DNA of 64,000 nucleotides from CAIWHR01 sp963811685 (lineage in GTDB: Bacteria > Pseudomonadota > Gammaproteobacteria > Burkholderiales > Casimicrobiaceae), in contig CAWESK010000007.1 of assembly GCA_963811685.1 (NCBI GenBank), positions 124,001 to 188,000 on the forward strand, read 5' to 3'. Positions 54,708 through 62,524 of this stretch are shown here, piece after piece; position 1 is the stretch's first letter, and every line of letters starts with the position of its first letter. A program made the translations under genes and the position numbers. Below the pieces are notes generated by a model. That model saw only the letters and a list, made by a program, of their open reading frames with translations, was not told the DNA's origin and ran no database searches.

Positions 54708-55818
54708 CCTTACCGAATTGATGCATGCGGTCCTCGACGGCGAGGCCACCCCCGGCGAGGCCGGCGAGCTCGAGCGCCTGCTGGCCGCCGATCCCGCGGC
54801 GCGTACGCGCTTCGACGAGCTCCGGCGACTGTTCGACGGGCTGGCCGCCGTTCCCAAGGCGTTTCCGCCCGAGGGCCTGGTGGCCTCGGTGATGGCCGGC
54901 TTGCCGCAGCAACCGCAGCGGCGGGGCAGGCTCGCCCAACTTTTCCCGACGTGGGGTGTAATTACGGCAACATCGAAGGCAGCCCGGGGATCGAACCCGG
55001 GGAATCTGGCAACGGCCCACAACATTTCCGAACAGGGGCCATCTTTCAGGGGTGCGAACATGAGCGAGCAACAACGCGGTTCCTTCGGCAAGCGCAAGGT
55101 GTGGATTGGCGTCGCTGCAGCAGTGCGCCGCGATCGGTGGTCGGAAGCCAGTTCGTCAATTTCCCACCCGCTGGCCAGGACACCGTCGGGCACGATCGTG
55201 CCCGGCGCAGCGGTATCGCGCTGACCAGCCGACGGCTGGCGATATCAAGCTTGGCGTTCAGGCTGGTGGTCAGTCTGGAGGCGGTCGCTCCGGGCAGCCA
55301 GGCGGGCTTGGCGGCCCAGGATGGGCTCGTCCGGCAAGGACGGGTCTCGGCGGCGCAAGGAAGGTCTCGTCGGGCAAGGAAGGTCTCGTCGGGCAAGGAC
55401 GGTCCTCGGGCAGCTCGGGTTCGTCGGGCAGCTCGGCTCTCGGGCAAGGAAGGTCTCGTCGGGCAAGGAAGGTCTCGTCGGGCAAGGAAGGCTCGTCGGC
55501 AAGGAAGGTCTCTCGGGCAAGGAAGGTCTCGTCGGCAAGGAAGGCTCTCGTCGGGCAAGGAAGGTCTCGTCGGGCAAGGAAGGTCTGTCGGCAAGGCAGG
55601 TCTCGGGCAAGGAAGGCGTCTCGGGCAAGGAAGGTCTCGCGGCAAGGAAGGTCTCTCGGGCAAGGACGGGCTCGTCGGGCAAGGTCAGGTCTCGTCGGGC
55701 AAGGAAGGCCTCGCGGCAAGGAAGGCCTCGTCGGGCAAGGAAGGCCTCGTCGGGCAAGGACGGCCTCGCAGGCAAGGACGGGCTCGCGGGCAAGGAAGCA
55801 GTCTCGGCCCAGCACTAA
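54694..55818 (+). CDS. Membrane-anchored anti-sigma-like protein with collagen-like C-terminal domain (frame-disrupted)
   Basis: Cytoplasmic part: TDLTELMHAVLDGEATPGEA, GELERLLAADPAARTRFDEL, typical of short anti-sigma domains. A membrane helix follows (KVWIGVAAA..., 55099-55160), then VPAQRYRADQPTAGDIKLGV as start of the outer part. From about 55300 to the TAA at 55816 the protein is a Gly-X-Y repeat, mostly GLVGKE, ending KDGLAGKDGLAGKEAVSAQH. Frames change repeatedly because repeat units are 17-19 bp instead of 18. An internal start at 55061 (MSEQQRGSFGKRKVW) could also give a separate second protein. It overlaps the ECF sigma gene by 14 bases. Confidence 0.72.
54937..54963 (+). promoter_or_regulatory. 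Second CAACTTTTC-N9-GGTGTAATT element, inside the anti-sigma gene
   Basis: CAACTTTTC (54937-54945), nine bases, GGTGTAATT (54955-54963), with the same blocks and gap as 54117-54143. It lies about 100 bases before the internal ATG at 55061, which would suit a promoter for the collagen-like part. Confidence 0.45.
55320..55806 (+). repeat. 18-bp minisatellite encoding collagen-like Gly-X-Y repeats
   Basis: About 27 tandem units close to GGTCTCGTCGGCAAGGAA, coding G-L-V-G-K-E. Many copies read GTCGGGCAAGG (one extra G, 19 bp) and some CTCGCGGCAAGG (one missing G, 17 bp); the last copies are exact 18-mers and stay in frame to the stop. Lys and Asp/Glu in the X and Y positions are common in bacterial collagen-like proteins. 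Confidence 0.85.
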
Positions 55819-55846
55819 CAACACACACCGCAGGTCTAGGAACAAC

Positions 55847-55877
55847 GCAAACCGCCGGCCTGGTGCCGGCGGTTTGC
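55847..55877 (+). terminator. Hairpin terminator after the collagen-like gene
   Basis: GCAAACCGCCGGC (55847-55859), loop CTGGT, GCCGGCGGTTTGC (55865-55877), then ATTTC. A perfect 13-bp stem with a weak T-run, so it may be only partly efficient. Confidence 0.7.
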
Positions 55878-55938
55878 ATTTCTGGGCGCCGAGCCCGTAT
55901 GCTCGCCGGGGTCCGTATGCCTTGGGGGAGGGGATAAC

Positions 55939-58888
55939 GTGCGTGTTCGCGTCGCATGCCTGCTGCTGGCGTTGTCTGCCGGCCATCGCAACTGCCGACG
56001 AAAGTCCGGTCCACATATCGGGCGTCCGAACCAAGGATCTCAATCTCTACTATTACGACTCTCTGAGCTACCTCGAACCGCACGCGGTGCGCACGTTCAC
56101 CAACTCGCTCGCGTGGCAGCGCCGCGTATTCGGCTGGGCGCCGTCCGAGCCCACGATCGTCCTGCTTCAGGACTTGACCGATTACGGCAACGCGCACACC
56201 TACTCGGCGCCGCGCAGCACCCTGCTCTTCGACACTGCGCCGCTATCCCTTGCGTTCGAGACGTACCCCGCGAGCGAGCGGATGTATTCGCTGATGAACC
56301 ACGAGCTGATCCACGTGGTGCAAAGCGACATTGCTTCCGAGGAGGACCTCCGTTGGCGGCGATTCTTCCTCGGCAAGGTCGCCGCCCAATCGCAGAATCC
56401 CGAATCGATCGTCTACAGCTACCTGACCACGCCGCGCTTCACGACGCCGCGCTGGTGGGCTGAAGGCGGCGCCGTCTTCTTCGAGACCTGGATGGGCGGC
56501 GGATTGGGCCGCGCGCAGGGCGGGTATGACGAGATGGTGTTCCGGGCGATGGTCCGGGACGACGCCCATTTCTACGATCCGTTGGGTCTGCAGTCTCGCG
56601 GGGTCTTCGTCGACTTCCAGACGGGCGCGAACGCTTACCTCTACGGCACGCGTTTCATCTCACTATCTCGCGTACATCTATTCGCCGGAGAAGGTCGTCG
56701 ACTGGTACCGACGCGACGAGCAGAAGCGAACGCTACTACTCGGACGAGTTCAAGCGTTTATTTGGCATATCGCTGGATCAGGCCTGGCAGGACTGGGTCA
56801 AATTCGAGCACGAGTTCCAGAGGAAGAACCTCGCCGAGGTGCGCAAATATCCGATCACGCCGCACCAGAGACTGGCGGGGGCGGTAGCGGGGGCGATGTC
56901 GCGCACGTACTACGACGAGGCGACCGGCATTCTCTATGGCGGCTTTCGCTATCCGGGCGTCGTCGAGTACGTCGGCGCAGTGAACACGCGCGACGGCAGT
57001 GTCCGGCGGATCGCCGACATTACGCGGGCCATGTCCTACAAGGTGACGTCGCTCGCCTGGGATCCCGACAGCGGGACCCTTTTCTATACGAACAACAACA
57101 AGGGTTTCTTTTCGCTCCGCGATCTCATGGCGGTGGACGTCAAGACCGGCGAGGAGCGAACGCTGATCAAGCACGGGCGGATCGGCGAGATCGTCTTCAA
57201 CCCGGTCGACCGCGCGCTGATCGGCATACGACATGACAATGCCCTTGCGACGCTGGTTCGCGTGCCGCCCCCCTACAACCTCTATTACGAGATTCACACG
57301 TTCCCATACGGCGTTGTCCCGTACGATCTCGACATTTCGCCGGATGGGCGGCTGTTGTCTGCCTCGGTGGCGGAGGTCAACGGCGACCAGTTCCTGCGCG
57401 TGTGGGAGCTGAAGAAGATTCTGGACGACGACCTCAGGCCGCTTTCCGAATACCGATTCGGGCAATCCGTGCCGGAAAGCTTTGTGTTCTCCAAGGACGG
57501 ACGCTACCTGTACGGCAGCAGCTACTACACGGGCGTGTCCAACATCTTCCGCTACGAAGTCGCGACCGGTGCGGTCGAAGCGGTGTCCAACGCGGAAGTT
57601 GGTTTTTTCCGCCCGGTGCCGCTCGCCGACGGTCGGCTTGTTCATCTTGAACTACACGGCCGACGGCTTTGCTCCGGCGATCATCGACCCGCGGCCTATC
57701 ACGGACGTCAGCGCCATCACGTTTCTGGGCACGGAGATCGCCGAGAAATATCCCGTCGTGAAGACGTGGCAGGTACCGCCTCCAAGCACGGTCGACGACG
57801 AAAAGCTGGTTACGCCGACGGGACCGTACTTTCCAGTGAAGAGCATCGGCCTCGAGAACGCCTTTCCCGTCCTGCAGGGCTACAAGAACTCGGCGGGAGT
57901 CGGTTACCACTTCAACTTCGGCGACCCGCTCAGCTTCACAAACCTGGGCATCACCGTCGCCTACACGCCGAGCGACAAGCTGGCGAGCGACGAGCGCGCC
58001 CATATCGATGTTGCCGGGCGGTACCTTTCCTGGAAGGCCGCTCTGTCGTACAACCGGTCCGACTTCTACGACCTGTTCGGTCCCGTCAAGCGCAGCCGAA
58101 AAGGTTATGCCGCCAAACTCGGATACGACTGGAACCTGATATTCGACGAGCCGCGACGCCTCGACCTCTTTCTCGATTTCGCGTACTACGATCAGATCGA
58201 CACGCTGCCAGGTGCCCAGAACGTCACGACCAACTTTACCCGGCTGGTCACGGGCGAAGCCAAGCTCAAGTACACCGACGTCAAGCGCTCGATCGGCGCG
58301 GTCGACGACGAGAAGGGCCTCGAGTGGTCGCTGAACTACCTGGGCAGCCGGGTCCAGGGCGAGATCACGCCGCAGTTTTGGGGCACGCTGGATTACGGGA
58401 TCGCGTTGCCATTCGCGAACACATCGGTGTGGCTGCGGACCGCGGGCGGCGCGGCGGACGGGTCGCACAACACGACGGTCGCCAACTTCTACTTCGGCAG
58501 CTTTCTCAATAACTACGTCGACGACAAGTCCATCAAGCGCTATCGCCAGTACGATTCGCTCCCCGGATTCGGGATCGATCAGATCAGCGCGCTCAATTTC
58601 GTGCGCGAGCTTGTCGAATTGGATCTGCCGCCCTACGTCTTCGAGTCGGCGGGGACGCCAAGCTTGTACGCCAACTGGCTTCGGCCCTCCATATTCGCCG
58701 CGGGACTTTGGACGGAGCCCGCAAACTCCACGTTGCACAAGCAGTACGCGAGCATCGGCGCCCAGGTGGACATGCGCATTTCCGTCTTGCACACGTATGA
58801 CATGACGCTGTCGGCCGGCTTCGCGGCCGGCTTTCAGAATTCGCAGAAGGTCGGCACCGAGTGGATGATCTCGCTCAAGATCATGTAG
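55939..58888 (+). CDS. Exported HExxH metallopeptidase-like protein with propeller and barrel-like C-terminus (frame-disrupted)
   Basis: About 980 residues. Signal peptide (MRVRVACLLLALSAA, GTG start, one extra G near 55982). The first third has the zinc motif YSLMNHELIHVVQSD and, 50 residues later, TTPRWWAEGGAVFFE, with the Glu expected for a gluzincin third ligand. The middle has TolB/propeller-like strands (YKVTSLAWDPDSGTLFYTNN; FVFSKDGRYLYGSSYYTGVS). The end has alternating strands (RLDLFLDFAYYDQIDTLPG; TEWMISLKIM) and a terminal Met typical of outer-membrane barrels only loosely. Frame breaks near 56660, 56740 and 57645. Surface or outer-membrane protease role is inferred. Confidence 0.8.
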
Positions 58889-58913
58889 GTCTTGAAGCCG
58901 GCCGCCGCACGAC

Positions 58914-59927
58914 ATGTACGTCAGCATCCTTGAGCACGCGATCGTCGGGCTGACGCCGGTTCTCTGTTTCCTCGCCACGCTGCTCTATCTCGACAGCTAC
59001 AAGCTCGTGTCGATGCGAGCGGTCGTCACGATCGCCGCCTGCGGGTTCGCGGCCGCGGCACTCTGCTACGGCGTGAACGGCTTTCTGCTGGGCGTCACGG
59101 GACTCGATGTCGAGAGCTACAGCCGCTATGCGGGTCCCGCCGTCGAGGAGTTTGCCAAGGGACTCGTCATCGTCGTGCTGATCCGCACCCATCGGATCGG
59201 CTTCCTGGTCGACGCGGCGATTTTCGGCTTTGCGGTGGGGACGGGCTTCGCAATCGTCGAGAACATCTGGTATCAGCATCTGATCCCCGACGCCGGCCTC
59301 GGGACGTGGGTCGTGCGCGGGTTCGGCACCGCGATCATGCATGGCGGCGCGACGGCGATATTCGCGATGATGGGGCTCGTGATGCTGGAGAAGGGGAAGA
59401 CGGCCCTTTCCGCGTTCCTGCCGGGCTTCGTGATCGCCTTCGCGCTGCACTCGGGCTTCAATCATCTGCTCGTTTCGCCGAGGCTCTCCACTCTCGCCGC
59501 GCTGGTCGTGCTTCCACCCGTGCTCTACGCGGTGTTCCAGCGCAGCGATCGGGCTGTTTCCGATTGGCTCGGAAAGGGATTCGACGCGGATGCGCAGATG
59601 CTGGAATCGATCAACTCCGGCACGTTTTCCGAGTCGCCTATGGGCCAATACCTCGACTCACTCAAGCATCGGTTCCACGGAGCGGTCGTCGCCGATCTGC
59701 TCTGCTATCTTCGGCTTCACACCGAGCTCGCGCTGCGCGCCAAGGGCATTCTGATGATGCGCGAAAACGGCTTCAACGCGCCGGTGGACGACGAGACGCG
59801 CGCCAAGTTCACGGAGATGCGCTACCTCGAGGGAAGCATCGGCAAGACGGGCCTGCTCGCGATCCACCCGATGCTGCACATGAGCCACAAGGATCTGTGG
59901 CAGCTCTACATGCTCGACAGCACGTGA
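58914..59927 (+). CDS. PrsW-family intramembrane metalloprotease
   Basis: 337 residues. Membrane N-terminal part with the PrsW motifs: AGPAVEEFAKGLVIVVLI (EExxK), GFAIVENIWYQHL (E), FGTAIMHGGATAIFAMMG (H), and FALHSGFNHLLVSP (H). A soluble C-terminal domain of about 120 residues (GKGFDADAQMLESINSGTFS) follows. In Bacillus subtilis PrsW cleaves the anti-sigma factor RsiW, so its place after an ECF/anti-sigma pair fits. It starts 25 bases after the barrel-type gene. Confidence 0.9.
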   Translation: MYVSILEHAIVGLTPVLCFLATLLYLDSYKLVSMRAVVTIAACGFAAAALCYGVNGFLLGVTGLDVESYSRYAGPAVEEFAKGLVIVVLIRTHRIGFLVDAAIFGFAVGTGFAIVENIWYQHLIPDAGLGTWVVRGFGTAIMHGGATAIFAMMGLVMLEKGKTALSAFLPGFVIAFALHSGFNHLLVSPRLSTLAALVVLPPVLYAVFQRSDRAVSDWLGKGFDADAQMLESINSGTFSESPMGQYLDSLKHRFHGAVVADLLCYLRLHTELALRAKGILMMRENGFNAPVDDETRAKFTEMRYLEGSIGKTGLLAIHPMLHMSHKDLWQLYMLDST

Positions 59928-59961
59928 GTCGCCACGCGTGGCGCATTTCGGCTAAACGATC

Positions 59962-60648
59962 TCAGCCCGACAGCCCGAACAGCGCGTTGAACGCCTCCTC
60001 GCCTTTCGGAGCGAACGCGATCACGCGCGAGGCGCCGACGCGGCGCGCCCATCCGAGCGCGAAGAGGCGATTCAGCATGGCGGTACCCAGCGCTCCGCCG
60101 AGGTGATGCCGCCGCTCGCCCCAATCGAGGCACGGACGGCAGAGCGCGCGCCGTTCGGATGCGGCGGCGTCAACGTCGATTCCGAATGATCTGAACCAGG
60201 CGCTCCCCGCTCGGGTAAGACGCACTCCCGCGTCGATGGGGGAGAAGACGCGGCGGGCGAGCAGGCTCTCGTACGCTGCGACGCCGCGCTCGCCGGCGAG
60301 GTGGTCGTAGCAGATCCGGGCGCGGCGCAGCGCCGGTTCCCGCGGGCTCGACCGCAACCGTATCGCTCCCGTCCTGAACGCGACGCCCATCAGCGATTCG
60401 AGCAGCTGCGCGACGTCGCGGTTGGCGAGGCGGAAGTAGCGGTGACGACCCTGCCGGTCGACGTCGATCAGACCGGCGGCTTCGAGCTTCGCGAGATGCG
60501 CGCTGATCGTCTGCTTGGTCACGCCGGCGACGGATGCCAACTCGGTGGCGGTGAGCGCACGGTCGGCCAAAAGCGCGGTGAGCACGTCCGCGCGCGCGTT
60601 GTCGCCGACCAGCGCCGCGATGCGCGCAATGTGGGGGCCGTCTTTCAT
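59962..60648 (-). CDS. ArsR-family winged-helix transcriptional regulator
   Basis: 228 residues. Winged helix-turn-helix in the first 90: LVGDNARADVLTALLADRAL, TATELASVAGVTKQTISAHL, AAGLIDVDRQGRHRYFRLAN. The second half (RRARICYDHLAGERGVAAYE, then a CRPCLDW motif) is a common extension in this branch and contains a Cys pair. Ligand unknown. Divergent from the NIPSNAP gene (75 bases), which it may control. Confidence 0.92.
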   Translation of the reverse strand: MKDGPHIARIAALVGDNARADVLTALLADRALTATELASVAGVTKQTISAHLAKLEAAGLIDVDRQGRHRYFRLANRDVAQLLESLMGVAFRTGAIRLRSSPREPALRRARICYDHLAGERGVAAYESLLARRVFSPIDAGVRLTRAGSAWFRSFGIDVDAAASERRALCRPCLDWGERRHHLGGALGTAMLNRLFALGWARRVGASRVIAFAPKGEEAFNALFGLSG

Positions 60649-60722
60649 GGTTCGATCGTAGACGAACCATTGACGGCACGCAAGCTGCTATCGTCGCGGT
60701 CGGGGCATCGGAGGAGGCGACC

Positions 60723-61058
60723 ATGAAGATCGTGTGTTTCATCCGCTACCGGATCGATCCATTTCAGCGCGACGCATTCGCCACTTACGCCGCGAACTGG
60801 GGAGCGATCATTCCGCGGTGCGGCGGCCATCTCGTCGGCTATTTCCTGCCGCACGAAGGGACCAACGACGTGGCCTGGGGATTGATTGCGTTCGATTCGC
60901 TGGCGGCGTACGAGGCGTACCGGGCGCGCCTCAAGGCCGACGCCGCCGCCCGCGAGAATTTCGCGCTCGCGCAGGCGCGACGATTCATTCTCGGCGAGGA
61001 GCGCACGTTCGTCGAGGTCGTTCCCGGGACCTTCGGCGTTCCGCCGGAGAGCCCCTAG
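60723..61058 (+). CDS. NIPSNAP family protein
   Basis: 111 residues, dimeric alpha/beta-barrel fold of the NIPSNAP type: MKIVCFIRYRIDPFQRDAFA, GGHLVGYFLPHEGTNDVAWG, then ALAQARRFILGEERTFVEVV. Function in bacteria is not established. GGAGGCGACC precedes the ATG. Ends convergent with the repeat-protein gene, overlapping by four bases. Confidence 0.9.
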   Translation: MKIVCFIRYRIDPFQRDAFATYAANWGAIIPRCGGHLVGYFLPHEGTNDVAWGLIAFDSLAAYEAYRARLKADAAARENFALAQARRFILGEERTFVEVVPGTFGVPPESP

Positions 61059-61567
61059 CGTCGCGGCAGCGGCGGGATGAACGCGCGCAGCGCGTCGAAC
61101 TGCGTAAAGAACGCGATCGCTTCGGGGCTGCGCTCCATCGCGGAGATGACGTACGTGCCCCAGGCAATGCCGCCGACGGCGTAGATGCCGAGCGCGATGC
61201 CGCCGATCGCGATCCAGCCCACCGCGGCGCCGCCGAGCGCGAAGGCGCCGATCGCCAAGCCGCCGAACGCGAGGCCGCCCAGCGCGAGTCCGCCGAACGC
61301 GACGATGCCAACGGCAAGTCCGCCGAGCGCGACGATGCCGCGGGCGAAGCCGCCGATGGCGACGACGCCGGTCGCGATGTCGCCGAGCGCGAGCACGCCC
61401 TTCGCGTGTCCGCGAATTTCCCCCTTCGCCGGGTCCGGGCCGGTGGCGATCGACCACAGCGGCAAGCCGAGATATTCGTAGCTGCTTTGGCGTCGCACGC
61501 CGCGCAGGGCGGGCGCGGGAGTCCCGTTGCCGGAGACGGCAGAACGGAATCGGTCAGGTGCGGGCAT
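61055..61567 (-). CDS. Gly/Ala-rich tandem-repeat membrane-active protein
   Basis: 170 residues. The middle 90 are a regular repeat of hydrophobic and Gly residues (VVAIGGFARGIVALGGLAVG, IVAFGGLALGGLAFGGLAIG, and so on), roughly every 6-8 residues. The N-terminus is polar (SSYEYLGLPLWSIATGPDPA) and the C-terminus is a short charged end. Such repeats may pack as a helical or beta bundle in membrane. I do not know a function. Confidence 0.65.
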   Translation of the reverse strand: MPAPDRFRSAVSGNGTPAPALRGVRRQSSYEYLGLPLWSIATGPDPAKGEIRGHAKGVLALGDIATGVVAIGGFARGIVALGGLAVGIVAFGGLALGGLAFGGLAIGAFALGGAAVGWIAIGGIALGIYAVGGIAWGTYVISAMERSPEAIAFFTQFDALRAFIPPLPRR

Positions 61568-61603
61568 CGCGTTGTCTCCTTCATGACACCGAAGCGGACT
61601 GGA

Positions 61604-61798
61604 TCAGGAATCCTCGCCTTCCGAAACCGTTGCCCGCGTCCCGGGCGTCCGTGGAACGATGCCGCGGCGGGCGAGGGCGTCGCGCAGCAGGAACTCGATC
61701 TCGGCGTTGACGCTCCGCAGCTCCGACTGGGCGAGCCGCTCGAGCTCGGCCCAGACGGCCGGATCGATGCGGAGCAGGAACGCCTTCTTGTCGGCCAT
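61604..61798 (-). CDS. Arc-like ribbon-helix-helix small protein
   Basis: 64 residues: ADKKAFLLRIDPAVWAELER, LAQSELRSVNAEIEFLLRDA. This is the ribbon-helix-helix fold (beta strand then two helices) of Arc/MetJ-type DNA-binding proteins. It lies downstream of the SPFH genes on the same strand and may regulate their palindromic promoter; this is inference. Confidence 0.85.
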   Translation of the reverse strand: MADKKAFLLRIDPAVWAELERLAQSELRSVNAEIEFLLRDALARRGIVPRTPGTRATVSEGEDS

Positions 61799-61834
61799 CG
61801 TCAGCGCCGGGTGATCGTCGCCATCTGCCGCGAT

Positions 61835-62332
61835 TCAGCCGACGTTGCGAAAGCGCAGCACGAGCGCGGCGATCCACAGCGCGACCCCGACGACAAAGCC
61901 GATCAGCAGGATCCGGAAGAGATCTCCGGGCAACCGGGGCGGCGACGTCGCGTTGGCGACGAGCAGCACGTAGTGCGTCGCCGCGACGAAGAGCGTGGTC
62001 AGGCTGCCGAGCCAGGCGCCGTGTGCGGCAAGCGCGTTCAACGTGGCGTCGCGCCGCTTCGGGTCGAGCCAATAAACGCGGTGCGGGACATTGACGGCAT
62101 TCGGCCACATCCGCGGCAGCAGCCCGATCGTCGTCGCGAGAAGGAGCGGCAGCACGACGGCGAACGCGAGCATGAAGACGAGATAGCCGTCGCGGGTCAT
62201 GAAGCCGTTTGCCGAGTTGCCGTAGCCGAAGTGCGACGCCACCTGCTCGGGCAGCGCATGCGACGTGGCGACGATGAAGGTCGCCGACGCGGCGAGGCAC
62301 AGCGCGAAAAGAAGCCAGGCGAGACGATGCAT
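61835..62332 (-). CDS. DUF1648-like membrane protein
   Basis: 165 residues, four membrane segments. The start HRLAWLLFALCLAASATFIV and LPEQVASHFGYGNSANGFMT are typical of DUF1648/SdpI-like small membrane proteins. Start at 62332 (ATG after AGAGATGTC). Function unknown. Part of the SPFH operon. Confidence 0.85.
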   Translation of the reverse strand: MHRLAWLLFALCLAASATFIVATSHALPEQVASHFGYGNSANGFMTRDGYLVFMLAFAVVLPLLLATTIGLLPRMWPNAVNVPHRVYWLDPKRRDATLNALAAHGAWLGSLTTLFVAATHYVLLVANATSPPRLPGDLFRILLIGFVVGVALWIAALVLRFRNVG

Positions 62333-62358
62333 GACATCTCTCCGCCGTCGCGCTGCCG

Positions 62359-62511
62359 CTAGCGGCGCAGCAGCAGGCCGGCCAGGACGCCGGCTACCGC
62401 GCCGAGGGCCAGTCCGACCGATGCGTAGCCGACGGCCACACCCAGCGCGGTGCCCGCCGCCACGCCGACCGCGATCCACAATCCTCCTGCGTTCCTCGCG
62501 AGTACGTTCAT
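62359..62511 (-). CDS. Tiny two-segment glycine-rich membrane protein
   Basis: 50 residues: MNVLARNAGGLWIAVGVAAG, TALGVAVGYASVGLALGAVA, ending GVLAGLLLRR. Two hydrophobic Gly-zipper helices. AGGACGGCG precedes the ATG. It lies 13 bases after the SPFH stop and is likely co-transcribed. No name recognised. Confidence 0.7.
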   Translation of the reverse strand: MNVLARNAGGLWIAVGVAAGTALGVAVGYASVGLALGAVAGVLAGLLLRR

Positions 62512-62524
62512 CGCCGTCCTTTCG

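Noticed and set aside
54970..55005. tRNA T-arm-like hairpin (CCCGGGGATCGAACCCGGGG)
   Set aside because: No matching acceptor, D-arm or anticodon arm is found on either strand, and the stretch is read as part of the anti-sigma-like protein.
55320..55806. CRISPR-like array
   Set aside because: Units are contiguous 18-bp coding repeats without unique spacers, and no cas genes are present.
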